Assembly (NCBI RefSeq): GCF_018446385.1
Contig: NC_055989.1
Coordinates: 133,451,004-133,515,003 of the forward strand
DNA: 64,000 nucleotides
Direction of reading: 5' to 3'
Origin: Zingiber officinale
Taxonomy: Eukaryota > Streptophyta > Magnoliopsida > Zingiberales > Zingiberaceae
Part shown: positions 23,576 to 35,128 of the stretch, piece by piece
Layout: each line of letters opens with the position of its first letter
How positions within the stretch are numbered: the stretch's first letter is position 1
Notes under the pieces: generated by a model
Told to the model about the DNA's origin: nothing
The model's input: the letters and a program-made list of their open reading frames with translations, nothing else
Databases searched by the model: none
Position numbers and translations under genes: made by a program

Positions 23576-24890
23576 CAACCGATCGGGAAGTCGAGTCGCT
23601 CGGGAAAATGAACAAAGAAATAATATTCCCTCCAATGCTTATTGGAGGACAACATTTTGTCAAACTGAGGCCACTCGGGCTTGAAACAAGAAGGCCCCCG
23701 GCTTGGATAGTTTAGGGTAATAGAAATAATGAAAAACCCAAGGCATCAAGGGAAGGGCATGCAGGTGGAACAAAACTACTACCCCGCACAGCAACCTAAA
23801 GGAGTTTGGTACTAATTGATGTAGGGAGATGTGAAAATATTTATAGACGGTGGAAAAGAAAGGATGAACGGGAAACCGAAGGCTTGCACAAAATTGGTCC
23901 TTAAAGAAGGTTAAGAAGTTGGCTGGCGGTTCGTGTGGCCGGTCATAAGCAGAGGGAATGACAATTTAATAATAAGATGGAAAATGGTATGAGGATTTAA
24001 GCTGGTCTATCTCCTCCCCGTTAAACCTAGACTTGGTTGAAGTGTACCAAAGTCCGGGGGATGGACACAAGCAGTTGTGGAAAATCGGCCATCGAAAACA
24101 AAGGAATAGAGAAGAAGCAATGCACGAATTCAACGAAGGAAAAAGAGAAGAATCTTACTGAGAAAGATCACCCAGAGAAGAAACATCGCAGAGACTGCTC
24201 GAAGACGAAAGCGCCAGGCAAAGTGGAGATGACGGCGAGCAGATGAGGGTTTATAAACCTCGTGGCCGATCACTTAGAGTCGGCCGATCGAGGGTTGCGA
24301 AAAATAAGGACGAAATTTGGCCATGAAATTTGAAAAGTCGCTTGTCACATCAGCAGGGGATATCCGTCTATCATGTCAAACGTGCGGTGGCATAAGATAG
24401 GGCATGTGGTCGTCAACTACGGGAGAGTATTAATGAGACTTAATTAAAAGTCATGACCGCATTCTCGGCCATAATGATCGAGGATTTGCATAGTTTTCCA
24501 GAAATTTGGATGACGGCAACCACTATGAAAGGGAGCTCTTCCAAGAAAGCGCAGAGAAGGGAAAAAATTCGCTAAGTGCTGTCATCAATAATCCTGATCG
24601 ACACAAATATCTGGCTATGATGCAATTGAGCGACAGGTCCACCGCAGGCTTTGAAGATTATGTGATCCATTCAGGAGCTCGAGTTCAAAGCAATCAATGG
24701 CCAGCCGACGAATTAGATCTCCAATTCAGCTATAAAACTTCGACGCTTATCTGAACGACAATTAGAAGATATGGGCTGACCAGCCTCCAGAACACAGAGA
24801 GTGCCCGATCAGTGGGGTTCACCCGAGGCACTACTCGTCCAGTCAGTCGGATTTGTAACCTCCTTCGACTAGACTTGAGGAGAAGACTTG

Positions 24891-25727
24891 TGATGCTATG
24901 ATAAAGGGGGGCCCACTAAATGCGGGTCAAATGACGAAGGTAGCAGCCAACGTGGAGGTCAAAATCAAGGAGGTTAACGACAAAGGGTCGGACACCGAGG
25001 GGCTAAATAGATCTCTCCAGTAGTGGCCGATCAGGCATGTATTGCTCGATCAGCAAAGGGTCGATCCAAACGAAGCGCCCGTTTGGCCAAGATCATCATA
25101 CGATCGTCACAAAGCAGAGGAGGAGCGTTAGTCCAGTCGGGCGAAAACAAACTATCGAGACCTGTCCACGCGGAAGAGCAGCCGAGTCCGCCCGAGCGGA
25201 GGAGTACTCAGCCAAGCGGCTATCCCACTCAGCCGAGGAGCTGGATCACTGACGTATCCTTTAGGGAGATATCGTCACTGACAGAAGACATGGTCAACAG
25301 GCAGATCGTACGACGGAAGCTTCTACTGTCTTGTCAGGGATATGCATTTCATGTTAAGGTATGGTCTCAGAGGCACTTTCCTAACATATCCTTTCATAGG
25401 ACAAATTGAAGAGTGTGCCCACGATCAATTGGAAAACGTGCTCACGTCTCAAGAGAAGTGCGAACGTCGCACACCAAGGCACTATATAAAGAGATCTATA
25501 TACCGGCGGAGGTACGCGTTATTCACTATTCACGCTTGTGTCTACTGTTGCTCTTCATCTTTTTTCTCTTTCCAGTGACTGACTTGAACGTCGAAGGGCC
25601 AATGTGGGGACCCCTTCCTTGGCTTGACACTGACATTTCTTATGTTACAGAGCGGAGCAGAGTCTACAAGAGTCAACGCGACAGTCATATTTCTAGCTTA
25701 CCATCTCCATAATTTTTTAACAAGATC
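24891..25727 (+). repeat. 3' LTR of the gypsy element
   Basis: Starts TGATGCTATGATAAAGG and aligns with the 5' LTR over its full length, ending near CAAGATC. TATATAAAGAGATC at about 25492-25505 matches the promoter position of the other LTRs. Confidence 0.8.
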
Positions 25728-25759
25728 GAAACCAATATACCTTAAAACTCCTATGTTGT

Positions 25760-26210
25760 GCAAAGAGGGGGCAATACCTCTCAACCTTTCTGAACCGCGG
25801 AAGAAGAGGAAGAGAGAAAAGAGATCGCGCGGAACAACAAGACAAAGACGCACAAAAGAGAGCAAACACCAGGAAGGAGAAGAAGAAGAGAAAGAAAAAG
25901 AGTTACCGTGGTTCGGCGACTTGCCTACTCCACAAAACGGCCGAAGCTTTATTAGAATTCTCTTCTACACAAGAGAATCACATCTAATGATTCTTGTGTT
26001 TTCTGATCTACAATGGGTTTACAATGATCCCTATAAATACTGCTAAACCCCCAGACCCGATAAAAACGTAACAGAATTTGTTATGAAAAACATAACAAAA
26101 TTCTGTTATATAAAATCTTAACAGAATTTTATTACGAAAAATCTTAATAGATTTTTCTTCCATGACATCCCTTCATCCAAATATGAGCCACTCGTCAACA
26201 TCCTAATGTT
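25760..26210 (-). mobile_element. LTR fragment of another retrotransposon, reverse orientation
   Basis: Read on the minus strand, a TATTTATAGGGATCATTG promoter-like block (about 26028-26045) is followed by the sort of U5 sequence seen in plant copia LTRs (AGAATTCTAATAAAGCTTCGG, GGAGTAGGCAAGTCGCC). Upstream of it lie repeated CTGTTA/AAATCTTAACAG motifs. Borders were not determined and no coding region adjoins it. Family assignment is inference. Confidence 0.45.
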
Positions 26211-28618
26211 AGACTAAATTCTCATTTAAATGGAGTATTTTTTCTTTCTATCTTTTCTCCATTCACACATATCTAGTATTCATTGAAAAATCGAGTCTCA
26301 GTTCCGATGATACATATCTAGTATTCATTGAAAAATCGAGAACCGAATGAATTTTTTTTTTTTTTGACTGATGATTAACTACAAATGCTGGGTTGATAAT
26401 CCATTAATTATTGTAGTACTTTCTAATTTACGTTCTGATGCCGATGAAAAATTTTCATGCGCCAACCCGATGTGGCGTTTAAAAACAAATTGCAATGAAC
26501 GTGAAACCACGTTAACACTTGAGGAAAAAAACAAAACGAGAGCCGCAGAATCAATCAGAATGTCAAAATGATATTAATATGCAAAAAGAGCTTAACACAC
26601 GCCTCTTCAGCAATTAATGAATGGCCGTTACGTTCCTCAGCTAGAATTGTTCCTGTTAATGCTAAACAGGGAAAAATTCTTTGGAATAAAGCCGTGCCGC
26701 TTCAGCCATACACGGTCAATAAACACGAAACCATTTTGGGGGTAATCCGCAAGACTTTCGAAAGGAATTATTGCAAGCGAGCTGCGTTTCAAGCAAGTCT
26801 GTTTGACGCTTATCACGATCCATGCCAAGCAGACGTTGCGCTGATCTGTAATATATCAGACAAAGCGAGCGTGGTAGCTGCATGGGGCGTGTATCGCTCA
26901 GTGTCAATGCAATTCGTTGAGCTTTTTTTTTTTTTTTTTTTTTTTTGCAAAACATGCACGTTATTCGAACCCTGTGGTTTCTTTCGGCAGAGGCAGGAAG
27001 GAAATGGAAAAGGGGAGGAAGTAAAGTAGAAATTAGGGGCAGCCGGAAGTCCTCCAATCCTGGCTGCCGTACGTGCTGTCTTAGCTTGTTCGATCCGCAG
27101 TGGCAGAATTCACGCATTGGTTGGCTCCATCACTTTCCCAACTTTATAATGAAGTGTCGTGTTAACATACTGCGACATCTTAATTTTCCTTCTGGTTGGT
27201 GGCGTGAGCGAGAACGAGTACTGAAGAAGAAACGAGAGAAAAAACAAGAGAGAAAGAATTGAATACGATAGTCAAAAAAAGGCTAGCATTTGTTTTGGGC
27301 AAAGGGCCGGTCTCAGTTCCCTTGGGCCGAGGCTAATTTATGACATTCATAGAATTAATTCATTGTGCAAACAGTACTGCACCGGATAACATCGACGTCA
27401 ATTAAACATGATTTGTGGCCTCCCTGTAGCAACTAACTACATGCTCATTGATGTCAGCTAGCCAGGAAAAGATGGAAATCCTCCAAGGTATCAAATCATG
27501 AGTACTTTTAGGGAGCTGTCAGTCAATCCTACAGTTTAGGAGAGAGTGGAGATAAATCGATCACGATCACGTAGACTAAATTGAAGGTGGGGATCGAAAT
27601 GAGTCATTTGGCATGGCTTACACAAAAAGAAGGCCCACCAAAGATTTATATATAAGCACTTGGGGATGCTGATGGAGATTGATTCCGACCCAATTTGAGG
27701 AGAGGACTCAGATTGGACTTCGTCCCACTAATTTTACAACACATCGAATGGATAGAATACTTTGAAAATTAAAAAAAGATTTGAACGGATAATAATCTAC
27801 TTCACCTTTCCATCATGCTCCAACGTATATATGGCAAATTTATTCACTAATTAGATCGCTAAGACTTTTCTTTGTCAGAAACGCTTCGCGGTTGTACCTC
27901 AAGTCAATGCTTATCGTGAGCCTGGCCCTAGCTCCTTGATTATATAATTATTAATTATTTAACTGGGCCGAGGCCCATGGAAAACACATAGGGCCGATAT
28001 CATGGGTTATGTTTGGTACGATAGAAGAATGTGTTAAACCTAATCTGACACGGCACCTAATGAGATACAATGTTCTCTACCTAATCTGACATGGCAGCTA
28101 AACTAGTGGATCAGCCGGTGCCACTTCGAAAGGGTTCGCTCGCTCGTAACTCGATGAGGGGTTGGTTTTGGGCGTTGCAAACTAGTGTGGCACGCGCGGA
28201 GGGAGGCCATGGCGTCATTAATTATTTACTGACCAATTAGCCCTCGTGTCCACCTCACTGCCACCGTCCCTCAGCCCAATAAAGGCCCGGCACAAGGCAC
28301 GTGAGGCGGCCACATCCACCGGAGTGCAACCACTCCGATGCCATGAAGGAACCAAACACGCCATGTGTGCCACGGCACCAAAGTTTCTTTCATTCCATTT
28401 ATGATGCATGTTTGTATAAACTAGCTACAAAAATTGAGAATTAATAAATGTCACGACGAGGAAGGAATTGAAGAGGGATCTCAAGGCGAAAGGGAGGCAA
28501 GCCAACATCACGCCTTGCTCGTTGCTTTTCCCTCGATAATTACTCCTTTCCTTTCATTTCATTTCATTTCCTTTCCTTTCCTCCGTTTGTCAACCTCCCC
28601 TATTCATGCCGCATTTCC

Positions 28619-28649
<31 letters not shown>

Positions 28650-28652
28650 TGT
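26211..28652. other. Intergenic and HD-Zip upstream region
   Basis: No recognised gene. An open frame at about 26568-26930 has a less AT-rich, protein-like composition but matches nothing I know and runs into a poly-T tract. A G-box-like CACGTG lies at 28298-28303, about 420 bp before the HD-Zip start, and a long CTTTT pyrimidine tract (about 28610-28650) precedes its TATA box. Confidence 0.4.
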
Positions 28653-28653
28653 C

Positions 28654-28660
28654 TATAAAT
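28654..28660 (+). promoter_or_regulatory. TATA box of the HD-Zip II gene
   Basis: TATAAAT follows a polypyrimidine tract and lies 62 nt upstream of the chosen ATG. This would give a short leader of about 30 nt. Confidence 0.55.
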
Positions 28661-28715
28661 CTCCAAATTCTAATCCTTGGTGAAGCCATCCCCGTCTTCG
28701 CAAAGAAAGCAGAGC

Positions 28716-29584
28716 ATGAACGACGCTGTCAGTCTGGAGGCCGATGTCTGCGACACCAGCCTTGCCCTCGGCTTGGCCGTCACGGGAAGCGGCGGCAACC
28801 GCAAGCGTCCGCCACTTGCCCTGAGCCTCTCGGGCGACGGCAGGGAGAACAGGGCAGCGTCTCCGCCACACAGCGCCATTTCGTCCTACTCTGCAGCCCG
28901 CGAACCATCGCCCGAGGTCAAAAAGGAGAAGAAATTTACAGACGGGGAGGGTGCTGCTTACGTGGGCAGTGACGGCGGAGGGAAGAAGAAGCTGAGGCTC
29001 ACCAAGGAGCAGTCGGCCATGTTGGAGGACCGCTTCAAGGAGCAGAGCACCCTGAATCCCGTAAGTATAGTTAATTTTGTGGCATATTTAACCCCAGCTC
29101 ACACTCCCTCCCTGATTCTGTAACGAGCAGAAACAGAAGCATGCCCTGTCGAAGCAATTAAACCTGCGGCCGCGGCAGGTGGAGGTCTGGTTCCAGAACA
29201 GAAGAGCGAGGTTTCTCTCTGATAATTTATACCGTTCTAAGCGCGTTTGAATGATTACCTAACCAACTGATCAACCGCAGGACGAAGCTGAAGCAGACGG
29301 AGGTCGACTGTGAGTTCCTAAAGCGGTGCTGCGAATCGCTGACCGACGAGAACCGGCGACTGCACAGGGAGCTGCAGGAGCTGAAGTCCCTAAAATTGCC
29401 ATCGCCGCCGCCGCCGCCGCCTCCGGCAGTCTACATGCAATTTCCGGCAGCAACCCTTTCCGTGTGCCCCTCCTGCAAGGCCATCGTCCCCGGGAGCAAG
29501 GGCGGGGCCGGCGAGCCGCTGGCGGTGGCTCCGAAGACCCAGTTATTTAGTAGTAATCCTTTCATCCACTCCACGACGTGTTGA
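28716..29584 (+). CDS. HD-Zip class II homeodomain-leucine zipper transcription factor
   Basis: Nuclear transcription factor; class II members (HAT1/2/22, ATHB2 kin) mostly repress and act in shade and auxin responses. Three exons: 28716-29060, 29131-29210 and 29281-29584 (242 residues). The homeodomain spans about 90-145 ([16 protein letters not shown], then [15 protein letters not shown]) and runs straight into the zipper (about 146-181; Leu/Cys heptads through [18 protein letters not shown]), ending in a poly-Pro stretch. The class II hallmark after the zipper is normally CPSCE; here it is CPSCK (203-207), a charge change at the last position. The N-terminus has LALGL and LALSLS, EAR-like repression motifs. 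Open sequence upstream lacks an ATG, which supports this start. The intron positions in the homeodomain match the class. Confidence 0.92.
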
Positions 29585-31880
29585 ATTAATCGATCAGGGG
29601 AAGTATTAATTCATTAGCGGTAGTTGACCCACACCCTCTCTTTTCATCTTGGGCTAGGGAGAAATTGTTGTGATCAGGACAGAATGTAGTTGATATATAT
29701 ATATGTTTATTATTTACCAAGTTCACTTACTCCTGGATTGCTCGGTCGTCCTGTGTTTGCTCTGTTCTCCGTACGTGTATAAATATAATAACACAATTCG
29801 GATTTCAAGAACATACTTAGAACTCAACTGATCATTACACGTTTTTCTTAGTTTGGGAGGGACAAGATGGTGGTGGCAGGGGGGATAGAATAGGCAAATA
29901 GCACACGTGATAGTGTCGGTAAATTGAAGGGAAGCTAAGGAGGAATGATTGGTGAAGAAGATAAAGAAAGATCTCATTAAGGTGAGTGAGTAATTGATGC
30001 ATACACACACACTCTTTTAAAAAATTAGGTGAGGCAATCATAATCTTTACATTTATCTTGCTAGATATTTAAATAAAGCTGCCAGTAATCATGACATAAA
30101 GCGTATTTAAGCTTTGATTTTGCCATGATTGTGTAAGGCACACATGGAGTGTTCGGCGACTTTAGTGCAGGGCCAACGATTTATATATATTATTCCAACT
30201 GGTCGATGTCTAACTGCCTAATGGAACACAATTAGGGAGCACTGAGCGACAAAAGTCCAAACTAAATCTCAAAATTTGGATGAGTATCGAACTTCACCAC
30301 CATTCTCGAATCTTAATCTGTTTTTTTGGTGGGCCCTTGTTGTTTTTACTTTCTTATGAATCAATCTCGAGAGCCATCCAAATCTCAGCACTGTCAATGA
30401 TTACTCATTTCCCGCAAGATCTAGCAAGTTGGCGAGATTAGTCAACATTCATGTGACGGAGGAGCTAACGTCTATTGGACACCACATGAATAACAGGGTC
30501 GAATTGAATTCGTGTGGACTGCAAGATCGGATGATTTAAATCTTTTTATATGTGATTGTTCTTAAAATTTTGATTAGTATCTTGGTCCCGAGCACAGTGA
30601 CTGACTGCTCCAGTGCTACTAATATTTATAAATATTGGGAACTGGTTACGTGGAGAAGGATAGCTAGCTAGCTAGTATGGGAGGGACACACAAGTAGACA
30701 TGATGTGTATATGTCTGAATCCAATTTCGTTGAGATTGCACACGAGGTTATGTCTGTGAATTCAAAGCAATGAAGTAAAGCTTGCGGGGAAAGCAAGGAA
30801 TAAATGAGTTATCGGTGAACACAAGGATAGTGATAGCTCACTCGCTCGTGACATGCATGGTGGCGTAAGCTAGCAATGATGCTTCCTGCGTATACACACA
30901 AATTAATCCAGCACTCCATAGTTAGGTCGAGTGCACTTAGCCCGTGCTTTTTTTTATCTTTTACTCTCGATCGATCAAAAGAGGGAAGCAAGGTCAACTG
31001 TTGCGATTAATTAGGGTGGGGTTTTTCTTTCTAGTAACGTGATGGGGTGGTGATGTCTGTCGGCTGCAGGCAGGAGGAAGTCAGTCGAATTGAGATTAAG
31101 TTGAGAGGATCTTAATTGAAGATTTAGTTAGTTGGATTGCATTTGAGATAGACGGAATGGATTGAAGGTAACTCGGCTTTGAACTCACTGCAAATCGCGA
31201 TTGGACTGGACTAATGAAAACACTACTTATTTGGCATGCTCAACATATAATTCAACATACTTAACTTGACTCGAGTAGTCTATAATTGCGTGTATAAGAC
31301 TAAATTAGAATGTCAAATACTAAGTTGTTGGTCAAACTGAAGATTCATGAGGATCGAACAGAAGCTATTTCGTGATTATAGACTTCAACTCCACCAGTCC
31401 TGACCCAACAGTTCAATTATAGACAACTTGATTGTGTGTATATATATATGAGAGAACAGGACTTGTGGTAATAGACTGGTATGACAAGGTTCTGGCTAAA
31501 AAAAAACTTTCAGATTAGATTCCACATAGTTTGGGTGGTGGAACAAATTTATCAGATACAATATGTACTAGTTTATTTTGGATCGAACATACTACCTCAG
31601 GCCTTCACGATGAACTCTACTGATAAGTCATTGTCCAATTTGAGCTTAAAGATGAGTGTATGTATATGTTCATGCTTACATATATGACCCACTTATTTCA
31701 ACGCCATGGAATCCCAATATCAGAGCAAAGATTAAGCACCGTTAACGATTGATGCGGGGTCTCTTCCAACTATGTGTCCCACAGATCAAGAGTCATACTG
31801 ATTTGTCAGATAGGTTATACCTGATCCAAGTAACTCCGCTCAAATGAGACTCATACTTAATTGAAAGTACACTTATCTCC
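29585..31880. other. Intergenic, nothing recognised
   Basis: HD-Zip 3' flank then AT-rich DNA with small repeats (TATA near 29695, TAGC near 30660, TA near 31440). No gene, RNA or element end was found. Confidence 0.4.
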
Positions 31881-31884
31881 ACTA

Positions 31885-32290
31885 TTCAAGTCTGATCAAA
31901 GGATAAACCACTGGCCATATCTCAATCTTGACAACAGATTCCACCATCTTGGGCGAGAGACTTCATCTTAGTCTTGGCGATAAATTTCATCTTAGTCTTA
32001 AACTATTTCTCAATCTCAGACTTTCCCTCAGTCTCAGGCTCATCCACGATGTTTAAGTTCGATCAAAGGATAAACCACGGGTCATATGTCACTCTCAGCA
32101 ATAAATTTCATCTTAGTCTCAACGACAAATTAACTCCATCTTAGTCTCGGCGACAAAATCTATCTCAGTTTCAAATTGCCTCTTAATCTCAAACTCTTCC
32201 TTAATCTCAGACTCTTTCTCAGTCTCAGATTGTCTCTTAATCTCAAACTCTTCCTCAATCTCAAACTCCTTTTCAGATCAAACTTCATCT
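31885..32290. repeat. Degenerate pyrimidine-rich repeat array
   Basis: Variants of CATCTTAGTCTCGGCGACAAA and CTCTTAATCTCAAACTCTTCC recur throughout. A GATCAAAGGATAAACCAC block is present twice (about 31896 and 32056), so the array includes a larger duplication of about 160 bp. No coding frame survives; origin unknown. Confidence 0.6.
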
Positions 32291-32449
32291 CCAGCTTGAC
32301 CCTATTCGTTGACACCCTTTCTCAGCAAGGGATTCTGACATTATCTTAGTCTCGATCACAAACCTAGACTTTATATATTCCCAACGACATCCCAAATCGA
32401 TTTCGTTTTTTTCTTCCTAAGGACAGGTCTATGGATGACAATTATATAT

Positions 32450-32690
32450 ATATATTTTGTGGTAACTGTGTCGAGTATTGTTCAACAAATTGTTTATCAA
32501 TGACTGAAGAATATGGAATTTCTACTTATGATCATCACGAATTGAACTATAATCAAATTGCAATGGGTCGATTACCAATATCAGTAATTGGAGATTATAC
32601 AATTCAAATACTTATGAATTCAACTCAAATAAAAATCGATAAAGATAAATCCCTTGATTCAAGAACGATTACCAATTACTAAACTTTTTT
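32450..32690 (+). pseudogene. ndhI: Nuclear copy of chloroplast ndhI, C-terminal part
   Basis: The translation [20 protein letters not shown] and later [19 protein letters not shown] is the second iron-sulfur motif and C-terminal half of NdhI, a plastid NADH dehydrogenase-like complex subunit. The N-terminal half, with the first iron-sulfur motif, is missing. The conserved Pro after the third motif cysteine pair is Ser here, and several other residues differ from plastid copies. No other plastid gene adjoins. This is a plastid-to-nucleus transfer fragment that has begun to drift; the AT-rich sequence just downstream may belong to it too. Confidence 0.88.
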
Positions 32691-32783
32691 TGATATAAAG
32701 GATTAAAGCTTTTTTTTTTTGTCAATAACTACAAATATGATACTATTTATTTATTTTTGAGAATTATTCTTTTATTTAAACTA

Positions 32784-32788
<5 letters not shown>

Positions 32789-32835
<47 letters not shown>
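32789..32835. repeat. TA dinucleotide microsatellite
   Basis: About 23 uninterrupted TA units. Confidence 0.9.
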
Positions 32836-32838
<3 letters not shown>

Positions 32839-32902
32839 TTCTAATATGTTATTATTGAATGATAATAGTTGGATGAAAGAAAAAAAAAAAAATCTTAGTA
32901 TA

Positions 32903-33840
32903 TGATGCGGTGATGAGGAGGGGCCTCACCCTGCGATCACGGTGGAGGTCAAAGGAGGTCAAAGTCAAGACGGTCAATGCGTATAGGGCATCGTCCAGTC
33001 GGGTGAAGTATTCTCCGACCGGGAGAAAGGATCCGATCCACCGTCGCCCTCGACACGGGGAGCAGTCAAAGATCCGACGCTCAAGTGAGAACAACGTGCA
33101 AAAGCCAAGCCGAGCAGGTACCCCGCTCGGCCGAGCAACGGACTCAACATCAGCCGAATACGCGGATAGCGAGCTTCCGACCGAGCGACAATCCCGCTCG
33201 GCCCAGCGACATATCACGACAAAGGATTTCCGACCGAGCCGCTATCCCGCTCGGCCCGACAGCAGACAGTACACGGGCAGTGGACTTCCGGCTGAGTGAC
33301 TATATATCTCACTCGGGCCGGCAGCAGACAGCATGCAGACAATGGAGTTCCGGCCGAGCGGCTATTCCGCTCGGTCAAGTAACAGACACAGCAGGATATC
33401 TTTTGATATCCTTTTGGGAGCTTGTGTCGTTGACAAGCGGCATGGTTAGCCAAAGGATTGTACGGTGGAAGCTTTCATTGTCACTTCAGAGATATGCTCA
33501 GCCCGTTAAGGTACTGTGTCAGGGACACTTTACTGATACGTCTTTTCAGGGAAAGTTTTGAGATACATGCTTGCCTTGGGAAGCGTGCACACGCTCTTCT
33601 GGAACTCTATATAAAGGGGGTCCAAGCATCGGCGGAGGTATGCGTTACACACGATATTTACTGTTGCGCTACAGTTCTTGCTTCTTCTTGCTTCGCCAGA
33701 GACTGACTTGAGCGTCAGAGGACCATCGCCGAGGACCCCTTCCTTGGTTCGGCACTGTCGCTGCTTGTGTTGCAGGCGGGAGCGAAGTCCACAAGAGATC
33801 AGCAAGAGCGCCACATCTCATCGACTTTCGGACAGGATCA
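32903..33840 (+). mobile_element. Solo LTR of the Ty3-gypsy family, complete with target duplication
   Basis: A 938-bp LTR beginning TGATGCGGTGATG and ending GACAGGATCA is flanked by a perfect 5-bp duplication GTATA (32898-32902 and 33841-33845). It is the same family as the element at 18649-25727. The promoter-like TATATAAAGGGGG lies at about 33608-33620. No internal region remains, so it arose by recombination between two LTRs. It contains an array of hairpin units at about 33110-33390. Confidence 0.92.
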
Positions 33841-33963
33841 GTATACAAGATATCTTATCCTTTAATAGGTATGAATATGAGAATGAATACTCAACCCACG
33901 ATGGGTATGGTGATGAAGGATATGATATCCGATCTGAATTTGACTCGTTATCATCCCTAAACA

Positions 33964-35011
33964 TAGGGACGGATCTAGGATTTATAGATGGACTGGGCTA
34001 TGAATATGAAATAATTATGAATTAAGTATCAAAATAAAATAAATGAAAATAAATTAATTATTTTTTTATGTCAAATTACAATTATAAAATACCTATTTTT
34101 CTAAAACAATAAGATAGATTGCATTAGTAATATGCATTTTATATACGGTAATAAGTATAAAATATTTTTCTCAATATACCATATATACAAATACGTCATC
34201 TCAAACGTATTGCAACCTATTTATTTTTAATACATATGATTATTTTGATCCATTAAATATTTCTTATTATTTTTGTATATTCTCTTATGAGATAAACTGA
34301 TATTATTTTATGTATATTAAAAATTATTTTTGACAAATTGAATTCAGATTGATTATTGAAATGTAATTAAAAATAAATGGGTTTATAATATATGATTGTT
34401 TCAAAATATTAATTTATTTACGTATTAATAAAATATTAATTTAAAAGACATTTTTTTAGCAATGATAGTATTTTAAATTAAAAATAAATAAATAATATTT
34501 ACATAGGATACCTATATTCAAACAAAAGTAAAAATAGAATTATTAAAAATGTGATAAGATATCTTTCTAATTCACGAATTGAATAATTAATATAAGATAT
34601 TTTATGTGGTTCACAAAATCTCATGCATTATTTAAAGCAGAGGTAATGAATACAGATTTTTACTGTGGCAATTTGAAGCAGTGATTTAGGGATTAGTATT
34701 ATCGATTTGTTATACGTAGGGCTCGAATTAGAAGGGAATCGATCATCCATCGGTCGTTGCTTGATTTGAGAAGATTGTTGTCTCCGTCGCCTTGAGGGGA
34801 AGGAGATTTAGGAGAGATCGGCTCTTATAATTAAGTCTTCCTCCATCGGTTCACGAGGAGCAGCAAGTTTCTTCTTCCATCTGCATCCTTCATTTGCGAG
34901 CCATGAGTTCCAGCAGCAAGTTTCTTCTTTCCTTCCTCATTGTGATAGCTTGATAGTTTTTTGAAGGGGTGGGCTACAGCCCAGGAGAGCCCCAACATAG
35001 ATTCGTCTCTG
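33964..35011. mobile_element. Non-autonomous hAT transposon with 8-bp target duplication
   Basis: Perfect 8-bp direct repeats CCTAAACA (33956-33963 and 35012-35019) flank a 1048-bp segment whose ends are inverted: TAGGGACGGATCTA at the left and, on the other strand, CAGAGACGAATCTA at the right (11 of 14 match), followed inside by a shared CTGGGCT block. An 8-bp duplication with CAGGGACGGA-like ends is typical of hAT. No transposase is encoded; most of the interior is AT-rich, but about 34660-34940 is less so and could be captured host sequence. Confidence 0.85.
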
Positions 35012-35128
35012 CCTAAACAGGTCTACACCTTATACATGCTCACCAATAGTGACATAGAATATTCCAAGACGCATAGCATTGGGAGATCGGAGGTGTGGTT
35101 TTGAGTATGTCAAATCTTGTCTCCTATA

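Larger units (their letters stand above)
18649..25727 (+). mobile_element. Ty3-gypsy LTR element, non-autonomous looking and broken
   Basis: Two LTRs of about 0.85 kb bound a 5.4-kb interior. After the 5' LTR comes a gag-like region (about 19550-20680) with the retrotransposon gag domain (DEYNGTTDPNHH; FTTTLSESTQRWF). I see no protease, reverse transcriptase or integrase. Instead there is a tandem repeat (20795-21330) and then minus-strand coding remnants (about 21990-23575). Tat-lineage elements such as Retand are known to carry antisense ORFs, so a Tat-derived non-autonomous element is my inference. It is decayed, with several breaks in gag alone. A stretch of LTR aligned by eye differs at about 15-20 percent, which suggests insertion several million years ago. 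Flanks GAACA and GAAAC may be an eroded target duplication. Confidence 0.8.

Noticed and set aside
25023-25409. Open frame of 128 codons on the plus strand
   Set aside because: It lies within the 3' LTR of the gypsy element and is an artefact of its GC-rich sequence.
32425-32452. ATG-led start of the ndhI-like frame
   Set aside because: The bases before about 32450 do not look like ndhI; the ATG is chance and the fragment is a plastid-derived pseudogene, not a short gene.
32910-33561. Overlapping open frames of 129 and 158 codons
   Set aside because: Both lie inside the solo LTR and translate its hairpin repeats; no coding meaning.
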